DNA from: Trichoplax sp. H2
Taxonomy: Eukaryota; Placozoa; Uniplacotomia; Trichoplacea
Length of the DNA: 40,993 nt
Assembly (NCBI GenBank): GCA_003344405.1
Contig: NOWV01000351.1
Coordinates: 1 to 40,993 of the forward strand
Direction of reading: 5' to 3'
The notes beneath the pieces are model-generated. The model saw only the letters and a program-made list of their open reading frames with translations, had not been told where the DNA came from and did not search any database. Below, in pieces: positions 11,920 to 21,092 of the stretch. The stretch's first letter is position 1. Every line of letters begins with the position of its first letter. Position numbers and translations under genes: made by a program.

Positions 11920-12078
11920 AACTTCCCCTCATATAGCTTCAACAATCATTCCAGTAAGTCTTAATCCTCAATTACGAAGTTATCAAAGAAACAAATTTCT
12001 CATGCGTGCTGTTATTGCAATCGAATTTTACATTTCTGTAATTAGAATAATGTATTAGCTTTATAGATATGAGAAAAT
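11920..12078 (+). promoter_or_regulatory. Conserved 5' flank of the transporter, copy B
   Basis: Homologous to 7480-7637 and 11150-11304. Near-identity to copy A begins only 7 bases before the ATG (AGAAAAT); upstream of that the two flanks differ at many positions. Confidence 0.35.
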
Positions 12079-12762
12079 ATGGATCGTCGTGAAATTCAAG
12101 AAAAAAACTTTAAGCAGAGTGATTCCGAAGATGACAATCATGCCGATGATAAGTCATTACTGTTACAGGAAGGCAATAGCTTCTCAGATTTAAAACAAGC
12201 ATTAAAATCGGATCAAAAGTCGTTAACATTAACTATTGATCAAATGGTCGATAAGCTAGATGTTGGTTTATTCCATTTTCTAATAGTTCTTTTCTGCGGC
12301 CTAGCTTACTCCGGTTACACTATAGTTANNNNNNNNNNNNNNNNNNNNCTTGTAGCTCTTCCTATTGGTATAGCTTTTACTATTTTGATTAATCGAATTG
12401 GACGAAAATGGTGCTGCTGTTTTGTTATTACCATGTCTGGTCTGATTGCTCTATTGATTATGTGGATCGATACTGTACTAAGTACCTTTATTTTAGCTGG
12501 ATTATATTACGCTATAGCCAATAACTTATGGCTAGGTATTAAAATTTGGACAGCAGAGCTATTTCCAACTGACTTACGAGCGACTACTCTTGGTCTTACA
12601 GCTCTCCTGGGCTGTTTAGGGACAGTTTGTTCTCTCGCAATCTTTACGGTCCTTTTTCATGTCAATTGCATAGCTAATCTATTACTAGTAGCAGCAGTTG
12701 GTATATTAAGTGGAATAGTATGCTTATTTCTACCAGACACTACTAACACAGATATTCTATGA
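12079..12762 (+). CDS. SV2-like MFS transporter, copy B, interrupted by an assembly gap
   Basis: The first 250 nt and the last 414 nt match the 7638-9278 gene with three differences: TGC to TAC (Cys to Tyr, residue 77) in TM1 and two silent changes near the 3' end. Between them 20 N (12329-12348) stand where copy A has 977 nt (7888-8864), covering TM2 through the TM7-TM8 loop. Because 977 and 20 leave the same remainder on division by 3, the reading frame appears open across the N run. The apparent 227-residue protein is thus an artefact of the gap. If the missing part is present, the gene is a second intact 546-residue transporter. If it is truly deleted, the product would lack most of the N-terminal bundle and be non-functional. 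The identity covers exactly the CDS plus a few flanking bases. Confidence 0.75.
   Translation: MDRREIQEKNFKQSDSEDDNHADDKSLLLQEGNSFSDLKQALKSDQKSLTLTIDQMVDKLDVGLFHFLIVLFCGLAYSGYTIVXXXXXXXLVALPIGIAFTILINRIGRKWCCCFVITMSGLIALLIMWIDTVLSTFILAGLYYAIANNLWLGIKIWTAELFPTDLRATTLGLTALLGCLGTVCSLAIFTVLFHVNCIANLLLVAAVGILSGIVCLFLPDTTNTDIL
12329..12348. other. Assembly gap (20 N)
   Basis: A run of 20 N inside the copy B transporter. Comparison with copy A predicts about 977 missing bases, so the gap length is a placeholder. Confidence 0.95.
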
Positions 12763-13159
12763 AGGATGAATATACAGTAGTAGAATTTAAAATATCGAAT
12801 TTAATCAATCATCTATACTAAAGCTGTAAAGTAACTTAGAATTGTGATTGCAGATTATTAGCCATGATGTACGGCAGTGTCATTTCTATATTTATCTTAT
12901 GATATATTTATTAGCCCATAATTTTGGACGGTAAGGACAGACTCTGTGCTAGAGTACAGATGAACACATACACAGTACAGTAAGGTGTTGAGTCATTAAT
13001 AAGGTTAGAGGTAGAAATAGTATTTAAAATCATATCTTAGGATATGCTTAGTTAATTGTGCTTAGTGTGGTATGAATAATATCTACGAAAATGCTGTAAT
13101 CATTTTCATATTGGATTAATAAGCTTCGCTTTAAAATATTCTGACTAATACTAAGCTGA

Positions 13160-13191
13160 ATATGTGTAAAATATGTGTAAAATATGTTAAA
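13160..13191. repeat. 11-bp tandem repeat, about three units
   Basis: ATATGTGTAAA twice, followed by a shortened ATATGTTAA. It lies inside the stretch that is extra in unit B relative to unit A. Confidence 0.7.
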
Positions 13192-14935
13192 ATACTCCTA
13201 TACTGATTGTAGCTGCGAAGGCTAAGGGGTATGTAAAAGTAGGAGGCATTAGATTATCTGGTTGTTCTTTCTAGAAGTCTTTCAGAAGTTGTATTCCGCT
13301 AAAGTAGAGGTGTGTGTATAGCTAGTCTTTGTATTAGATTTGACAAAGATCTAATTTTCTACAACTTTGGAATTTTCGTGATCTAATTTTATCTTAGAGG
13401 CATAATCTAAAAAGTGAATAGAATTGCAATAATATTATTAACTCAGTATCTATCAAGTAGAGTTTCTATCAACATGCATAAATGTAATCTTATTATATGA
13501 ATAGATTTATTTGTCATATATTTTCTACTGTAAATTACTAAGTGGAAAAATTCTTATAATCTAAATTTACTTTTAACTAGATAATAGATAATGAGGTTTT
13601 AGTGTTAATATCATTTCTATGATAAATTTCATGCAGAGATTATCATAAATTTTTTATGATGAATAACGTTTCATTAGCATGCAATAGATGCAGGATTAGA
13701 ACAGAAATTATTATGAGAGCATTAAATAAATCCTATAGATTGAGGTATTTGTTCTATTAATGATGGCTTTAACTTTGATCTTTGAAACAATTCACAAAAA
13801 TAAAGCTTCATTTTATAAGGCACTACACTAGAAGACCCCTCACTCGACTACGTGATTACGTATCATTCTCAAGTGTAGTATATTTAAATCTTTCTGTAAG
13901 CTCTTAACCTATTCTTGAATTTACGCATTCTATATTCTTCTTAATATAAGCATTTTTACAGTCTGTTCTAAATATATGTCAAGTATAGCTTTTTATGTTT
14001 AGTAATTCATAGCGCCAATAATCTTCACTATTTTCTACGACCATGTACTATTGCTTAATCTATTATGGTAATTCTCGTATCTAATTCTACAATCCTGTTC
14101 TCTGCATACTTTCTATGTCAAGGCTATACATATTTATGGTTTTTGTCTCAGATTTATTATTTGTCCTTATTAGTCTTAGTATCTATGCAAGTTCCTCCAT
14201 GACAACTTATACGCTGATCTACTAGTAACTATCGCACTGTACCCAGTACTATCTACAATAAAGTATCCATTTTTCTAGTAGAACCTCTATAGTAATTCTA
14301 TAAAAGGCTTATAAGTCCGCATTGGCTGATTCTCCGAATCCTCTATCACATCAATTAAACGTTAAATAATACTTTTCGTGATACGGAGCAAAAAATTAAA
14401 TATCTTTCCCAATGCGCGTACAGTCACTTTTCAATTATCTAAGTGCTTTTTATAAATAAACTATACTGTTTAGCTCTTAAAATTTCTTGTTATGGATTGA
14501 TAACCATTTAGTTTAAAAAGATTTGAAAGAATACTTGAAATCTATTGATTTGCAGATTTAACTTGAACACAGTATTATTAATTAATGAACTATTTAATTT
14601 CTATGAATTGTCAAGTGGAACTTTAATACATACCGTTTCAACAGATATTCACTACAAGCACGGTATCAGCATATACGATTAATTATGGTCGTTAATTTAA
14701 GGACGCTTCCTGTATTTCATATCCTGTACCCAATCAGGATTGATTAAAGACAATTTTCGATAGAAATTAATTTTAGTTCATTAAAATAATAATGATATCA
14801 TGTAGCTTTTTCCTTCATCTATGCAATTCTTAGGGAGGAAAGTAGCCTATCAAGGTATTAAAAATCGAAATTTGTAACATAGAAAAATTGCATCTATTAT
14901 TGGAATTATGCTAAGAGTCTACTGCCAGCTTCGTC

Positions 14936-17247
14936 CTGCCCGATATTTACTGGTAGTACGACTCAAATTACGGATGATCTCTTGCGGGTAAGTCCGATAC
15001 CTTGATGTCTGGTATTATATTGTTAAAATACTATAGGGCATAGTTAGCTTTAGTTAAATTAATTAGTTGGTAAGCTTATTAACGTTGCGACTTAATTTGC
15101 TGTAGAAGATCAATCTTAAGTAGTTTACGAGCTATAGTTGTAATAAATGTAAATTCGCAGATAAATTATCTAATGGAATCTATTAACAGCTACCCAAAAG
15201 TTACTCCGTAATATAAAGTTACAATCATTAACATTACTAGTTTATAAGGTTGAATTTACTTGGTAGTAATCATTAAAATAGAGACTTCAACCATAACTTT
15301 AATCGATGGCTTAAAAGTATTGATAGTTTACGGAAGTCATCAATAAATTAGTAGAAATTATGAGTGAATTACATGAAATGGAAAGAAGAATTTATATGTT
15401 ACCTTAGTATACACGAATAAGCTAATCAGTTGTGTGAATATGTATATGAACGTGACCGTTATATATTAAAGAATATCACACAGGAAATGTATGCAATAAG
15501 ACCGTATTAGATCTTATCTCTCCCTTCCGTTTCGATTTAGTATTGTGCATAGACGAAACGCTGATCGGACATTTGCAGAAATATTCGTGGATATTAGAGT
15601 ACCTAGTATGCAGTCATAATGTGATGTTGCATATATTCATATAAATTATAGTTAATGAACTTAGACCAATTTCTACTAAAATCAATAAAGTCTAGTGCTA
15701 CAACAGACTAGTTACGGTGTATTGAAGTAATCATAAATATAGCTTTGCAACTACCACGATTCGATAATATCCTTATTTGAAATGGAATATGGCGCAGACG
15801 ATTAAGGAGGCTACAAAAATTTATTTTAATTCACATAAAATAGATTTAAATTAATTATTCATTCTGATCTTATTACATTGGATAAATCCATTATTCTAAT
15901 AGTTAATTTATAATAATAGCATGATCAAACACAAAATAGAACAAAATCTTCAATTTGCAAATCATCATCATATCTATTTTAAAGCAGTACATGCAATTCT
16001 CTTCACTAGTTTTAACGCAAATTAAAATGTTTATCATTTTTAATGGTTCTAATTTCAAATACAATGTTAGTTAATTTTCTAAAATTAAGTCAACAAAGTT
16101 CGACATACTTCAAAGGATCTTATGACAATGCTGAGAGTTTATTTATGATCTTATATGCGTAGATAGTATTCGAAGCAGTATGTTAAATTAGATTCAGGCA
16201 TAATGAAGATAGTTTATAATTACCAAAGAAGTAGCAGCCTTACAGCAAAATTACTTCAATAACTACCTTATGGGCGTCACCAAATGTGATGGGATGTACG
16301 CAATCTTACTCATTCGAATGAATTTTAATGCTATGTTTGGATAGGGAAGTTTGACAAAAGAAATTATCGAGAGACTTTGGTACCAAAGCTGCTTGTATCA
16401 GTGTGTTTTATACTGTTTCTGCTACGTGATTAATGTTATCTATCAATAATTATACAATTGGTCAAATTAGGCGTAGCATACTAGTACATTATTCAAATTC
16501 TGAATTAATCATGCAAAAAACGAAGACAGTTTTCGAAGAATCTAACAATAAATCGAAGGCATTGGCTTTTATATTTATGGCACCCATTCTACTTAAAATG
16601 ATACTATCATCGTAAGGAAGCCTTTCAACTTCGATTCTATTCCATAGAATTATCAAGTTCATTAGCATTTCAACAATACAAAAAGCTGGTTAGCGGTCTT
16701 AAACAATACTATTAGCATATGCGTGGACTACGTAAGAACGACGTTTTTGATCCTTATTAAAAAGGCTTTATGTGATTGTTATTTATCTTATTTTATTATG
16801 GAAAGATAGTAGAAACACAATTAATTGTAACTATGATTCAACAAATCCCATGAAAGACATACATTATCGAAAAGTACAGCTAATTAATGCCGGAATCCAA
16901 TGAATCTAATAGAAGATATACATCACATAATGGTTAACAGTGTGATCATTCATTTAGTGGCCTGAGAGAAAATAATCTCATTATTGCTGTTTTCTGGTCC
17001 CAAGAGAAATATTTTATCTTGTTCTACTATCATTATACTAAAAGTCTAACGATTTGGCCGACAATTTATTCTTGTCATTAATTACTGGTGGAAATAGTGG
17101 AATTTTAAACTGCACGTTTTAGAACGTAACATTTCCGTTGTCAAGATCGTCAACAGAGGAAAAATATCATTTAATGTTTTCTGAAGGAGAGGTTTAAAAT
17201 CGTTTTAAAATTCGCCATAAATTAGAGCTGGACACCAGTATGTGGAG
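14936..17247. other. Intergenic, upstream of the third transporter, no supported gene
   Basis: No domain-bearing frame on either strand; the 60-codon frame at 16433-16615 has no recognisable features. No promoter element could be identified before 17248. Confidence 0.5.
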
Positions 17248-18852
17248 ATGGAGTCGAAACTAATAGACGATAACTTAACAGAATATTTTCCTGAAGATAT
17301 TGACTATGATGAAACCACTTTACTTAATCGTAAAGAGCCAGAGCAGAAATCTCTTTCACCGCCATTGAATTTGGATGAATTTATTGATGAAATAGAGTTT
17401 GGATTGTTCCATTTTATTATTGTTGTTGCTAGTGGACTATGTTATTCCACGGTTAGTTTATTGACTCAAGCGGCGGGTTTAGTTATCATCGCTGCCTGCG
17501 ATTTAGATACTGATAACCATAATCAAATTTGGTGGGTCTTAAGTAATATTATTGGTACTTTAATTGGCAGTGCTATATTAGGACGATTAAAAGATGCCAT
17601 AGGAAGGAGAAAAATTCTTTTATTATCCACTTGCTTAAATTTAATTGTAACTATATTATCAGCATTCGCCTACAACTACATCTTAGTGCTTATATTTGCC
17701 ATTTTTAATGGAATTGGCTTTGGCGGTATATTTACTTCTGTTCACGCATATTGCTTAGAGTTTTTCCCACGTAAATATAGAGGCAAAGCCATTGGATGCC
17801 TAACTGCTTGTATAATATTTGGTAGTGTCTACAGCAGTGGGATGGGCTATATCATATTGCCTCATCGATTTCACGCTCCGTTAGGAAAAATTTATTTCTC
17901 CAGCTGGCGTCTCTATCTACTGGTTTGCACATTGCCCATAATAATTAGTTTTTTACTCCTTCTTTGGGCTCCAGATAGCCTTCGATTTAGGATTAAAAGA
18001 GGAGAAATGGAAAAAGTGATACGAATTATTAATAAAATATATCGTACTAATTCTTATTGCCATCGCGATGGCCACCTGTATCGTCTGGTTACGCCTCCAG
18101 ATTTAAATAAATCTCAGGGAAAAGACAATCATGATGATAAAAATATCCAATTAGCAAATGAATATAGCTTTAAATGTCATTTTTCACAAATAATCCAACG
18201 ACAAACACTTTTAAAAATTATTGCTTTATCGGTTACTTGGTTTGGATATTGCTTCTGCTTTTATGGTCTATGGACAATGTTACCACTATTAATTTCATTT
18301 TATCTTAATGGTAACACATGTTCCGGTCATTATCATAACTTTACCACGTTATTTAATAATCAGGAAAATCCGGGCCATTCGGTCTGTCTTAATAGTCAAA
18401 ATCGTGCAACTTTGCTGATTTATGTTCTATTTGGAAACTTACTTTCGATACCTGTTGCTTTGATATGCGTTTTGTCAATTAATTTTATTGGTCGTAAGTG
18501 GCTATTTTCCTTTCTAGCTTTTCTTAGTAGCATTATCATATTGTTAATTTGGCTGATTGATACAGCATTGAGTACGCTGATTTTAGCTTGTTTCTTCGCT
18601 GGAGTTTTAATTAATGGATGGATTCCACTGAAGCTCTTAAGCTCAGAATCATTCCCAACGGAATTTAGATCAACTACTTTAGGTATATTCACAATATTTG
18701 GAGGCATCGGATCGCTATGTGGAATATTTTCATTTTCATCGTTATTTAAAACCAATTGCAGCACATCTTTCATATTATTAATAGTTAACTGCTTAGTATC
18801 AGGGCTAATACCTATAATATTTCGTGATACGACAGATCTTGCTATTAATTAA
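17248..18852 (+). CDS. SV2-like MFS transporter, divergent paralog, complete, intronless
   Basis: Predicted 534-residue 12-helix MFS transporter, colinear with the 7638 gene and similar along its whole length. The N-tail is acidic with a di-leucine motif DETTLL (21-26). TM1 follows FGLFHF (51-56). Motif A is GRLKDAIGRR (112-121). HAYCLEFFPRKYRG (166-179) and FSSWRLYLL follow as in copy A. The TM6 end reads APDSLRF (241-247). The central cytosolic loop is about 248-320. The TM7-TM8 loop has a sequon at N364. IGRKW recurs after TM8, then SSESFPTEFRSTTLG (465-479) and a C-terminal FRDTTD. I start at the ATG at 17248; an in-frame GTG at 17242 would add only two residues and is unlikely in an animal. 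A stop at 17218 closes the frame upstream. An out-of-frame ATG at 17240 overlaps the start. Substrate unknown; vesicular or endolysosomal location is inferred from the motif and family. Confidence 0.88.
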   Translation: MESKLIDDNLTEYFPEDIDYDETTLLNRKEPEQKSLSPPLNLDEFIDEIEFGLFHFIIVVASGLCYSTVSLLTQAAGLVIIAACDLDTDNHNQIWWVLSNIIGTLIGSAILGRLKDAIGRRKILLLSTCLNLIVTILSAFAYNYILVLIFAIFNGIGFGGIFTSVHAYCLEFFPRKYRGKAIGCLTACIIFGSVYSSGMGYIILPHRFHAPLGKIYFSSWRLYLLVCTLPIIISFLLLLWAPDSLRFRIKRGEMEKVIRIINKIYRTNSYCHRDGHLYRLVTPPDLNKSQGKDNHDDKNIQLANEYSFKCHFSQIIQRQTLLKIIALSVTWFGYCFCFYGLWTMLPLLISFYLNGNTCSGHYHNFTTLFNNQENPGHSVCLNSQNRATLLIYVLFGNLLSIPVALICVLSINFIGRKWLFSFLAFLSSIIILLIWLIDTALSTLILACFFAGVLINGWIPLKLLSSESFPTEFRSTTLGIFTIFGGIGSLCGIFSFSSLFKTNCSTSFILLIVNCLVSGLIPIIFRDTTDLAIN

Positions 18853-20557
18853 CCAGTTATCATAAATATGAAACAGGATTTATTTATTCAATTATATCGG
18901 TACTTGATTATAATTATAAGCTATCACAGCGAAGGTAAAACTTCTATATCGTCATACCAACGTCGTTATTGTCAAATTTTATTTTCCAACCTTCTTTTCT
19001 GATATAGATTTACCGTTATACTGTATAATGCGACATCTTCACAAGAAAATACTATAACTCGATGTGCTAGGTATTTATTACTGAATACTGTAACTATGGA
19101 TTTAATCAAAAACAGAGACAAGCCGTATAAATAGAGAATTTCGAATGCCACATATTGAATTAATTTACAAAGTCATTTAATAGAGACTGGTCAAGATGGG
19201 TTCATATCCTAATGAATTTAAAGTAAATATGAATGTTTTAGAGTTTTAAAATTTTTGCAAGAGATCTTTATTTCTTAGAGATTTAAGCATAGACAATTAG
19301 ATACCAAGTGAAATGCAAATTTTTAATACTATAAAGATCTCCTATCAAAAATCGCTGTATCTTATTATAAGTCTTCTAAGTTTTCGTAAAGCAATAATAC
19401 ATGCGATACGAAAACCGAAAGTGATCTTGCTATAGTTGTAAGGAGGTATAGACTTACTATATCAGTTATATGAGACAATGACTATCGTAGCATAATTTTT
19501 CGTTGAGGCTAATTTGAATTATGATGCTGATATTACAACTGATGTTTATGGGTATAGCTGAAAAAATTTGCTTGAAAAAATAAAATAAAGCACGTTTAGA
19601 AAACCCCTTATTAAGAAGTATAGTTATTTAAATCTACAAATAAAATTATAGCTAGGCACACTGTAATAGTAGAACGAAAGCGGTGATATCAACATGGTAC
19701 ATATATTCTGAAATCATGGTTGTTGAATTATTTTGAATTTACAAACATACGGGATACTATACGACTCTTTAAAGCAGATTAGTTAGCAAGAAAATTAGGC
19801 AAAAATTTACCATGTAATTTTAGGAAAAATGTAATACGGATTCGAATTTGAGGTAATCTCTATACAATTACCTTAATTTCTCATATATATTATATACTGT
19901 CTAAGTTGCACAAATAACTAAATGAATCTTTAAAGTCATACTGCAACATAAACAGAAGGATGCTGGTACTTATTTATGGATGATATTTCACAAAGTAGTT
20001 GGTCTTGCTTTTTATGCAATAAATTTAGTTTCAGAAGTTAAGGTTGTGCCTATCCATCACAAATAGAGTTAGTAGTAGCTTCGGTTGTGTGTTTGTCTGG
20101 AGATGTTCTGGAAGATCTGAGTCACATTTGAATAAATATGATAAACATTAGTAAATTAAATTTAATGAAGCTCAAAGGTTATAGTGACACTACTTATATC
20201 TTGAACATGCCGGATTATACTTAGCTGTAAATCAAAAACAATATAAGGCCGATTTACGTATGAGCTCATGGCTAGTAATAGTAATTTGATAACTGTGAAT
20301 CAATAAATGTTAATGCACAAAAAGAGGAACACTAGTTGTCGAATGATATAATAGTGTTCCTATGTGCGATGTAGTGTACCGTATTCTTGCCCTCTTCTTA
20401 TATCAATGTACGCTTCTGCAATTGTATAATCTCTACTTAACGATGTAATGACTATTCTAAGACTATCGTAGTCTACATAAAATTTTTGCTTAATTTTGAC
20501 GACGAATCCGCATTTGCGTAGAAATTAATATGGTTATTACTTTCTGTAGTGCTTAGG
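18853..20557. other. Intergenic, no supported gene
   Basis: No gene seen. It contains the second of two related hairpins (20325-20361). Confidence 0.5.
20325..20361. repeat. Hairpin with core arms GAACACTA / TAGTGTTC (second copy)
   Basis: Arms AGGAACACTA (20325-20334) and TAGTGTTCCT (20352-20361) are perfect reverse complements around a 17-nt spacer. Outside them GCAC and GTGC are also complementary after a short mismatch. The core arms and spacer length match the hairpin at 6776-6808, and 10 of 17 spacer bases agree. Confidence 0.7.
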
Positions 20558-20780
20558 TTTTGCAACCCTATAGTTAAAAAGCCGAATGGGAAAAATTTCG
20601 ATCGTGTATCGACTTTCGTAAGCTCGACGTATGTACGCTAGTAAATACTTTTCCATTGCCACTGATTGATGATCTGTTGGATACCATAGGAAATGCGAGG
20701 TACATAACCACGCTAGATTTGTCCGAGAACTTACAATTAAAGTCGGCTCATTCAGACTCGTATACGATGTCAATGTCTGG
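20558..20780 (+). mobile_element. Decayed Ty3/gypsy-type reverse transcriptase fragment
   Basis: Three-frame reading of the + strand shows consecutive hallmarks of an LTR-retrotransposon reverse transcriptase N-terminal region. They are a PIVKKPNGK-like stretch (from about 20567), then in a shifted frame CIDFRKLD (from 20605), then PLPLIDDLLD, G-x-ARY and TTLDL (to about 20722). These correspond to the family pattern of VKK-x-G, C-[VI]-D-[YF]-R-x-L, P-x-IDDLLD and TTLDL. There is a frameshift near 20591-20596, stops upstream, and the catalytic YxDD region is not recognisable downstream. No LTRs, RNase H or integrase could be assigned around it. This is an inactive fossil fragment. Confidence 0.7.
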
Positions 20781-21048
20781 CAATAAAAAGTACAAAAAAT
20801 AAACTTCATCCCAAAATGTGAATATTAGTACTATTTTAGAAAGCAATCAAGTCTGACTTGATAATCTATGACTTACATAGACTGAATTGAACAAGGAATC
20901 TACCATGGTCTAGTAACTAATTCTTTCTAAGGATTAATCGATGAAAATTGTGATCTCAATCTTTTATTGCAGTATACTACTATGGATAAAATGTACCGTA
21001 ACATACAGCTTCAAGATCTTCGCCAAGATATTTTGAAGTAATCATATT

Positions 21049-21092
21049 AGTTATCAGTTAGTTACTGATTAGTTACTGATTAGTTACTGATA
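21049..21092. repeat. 11-bp minisatellite, four units
   Basis: AGTTACTGATT repeated, with units at 21060, 21071 and 21082 and a diverged unit AGTTATCAGTT at 21049. Confidence 0.8.

Larger units (their letters stand above)
11395..14935 (+). repeat. Segmental tandem duplication, unit B
   Basis: Partner of unit A (7020-10960), see landmarks there. Relative to unit A it carries extra sequence of about 560 bp between roughly 12835 and 13398 (flanked by CTTAGA on both sides), and another unmatched stretch at about 13800-14500. An assembly gap of 20 N interrupts its transporter gene. Confidence 0.7.

Noticed and set aside
12079-12762. A genuine short 227-residue transporter
   Set aside because: The short length is produced by the N run; comparison with copy A shows the missing core.
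17242-17247. GTG start for the third transporter
   Set aside because: Animal nuclear genes rarely start at GTG; the in-frame ATG six bases later has a better context.
18420-18773. 117-codon minus-strand frame
   Set aside because: Lies wholly inside the third transporter on the opposite strand; it is a shadow of that gene.
20537-20809. 90-codon minus-strand frame
   Set aside because: Antisense to the reverse transcriptase fragment, which explains the region better.
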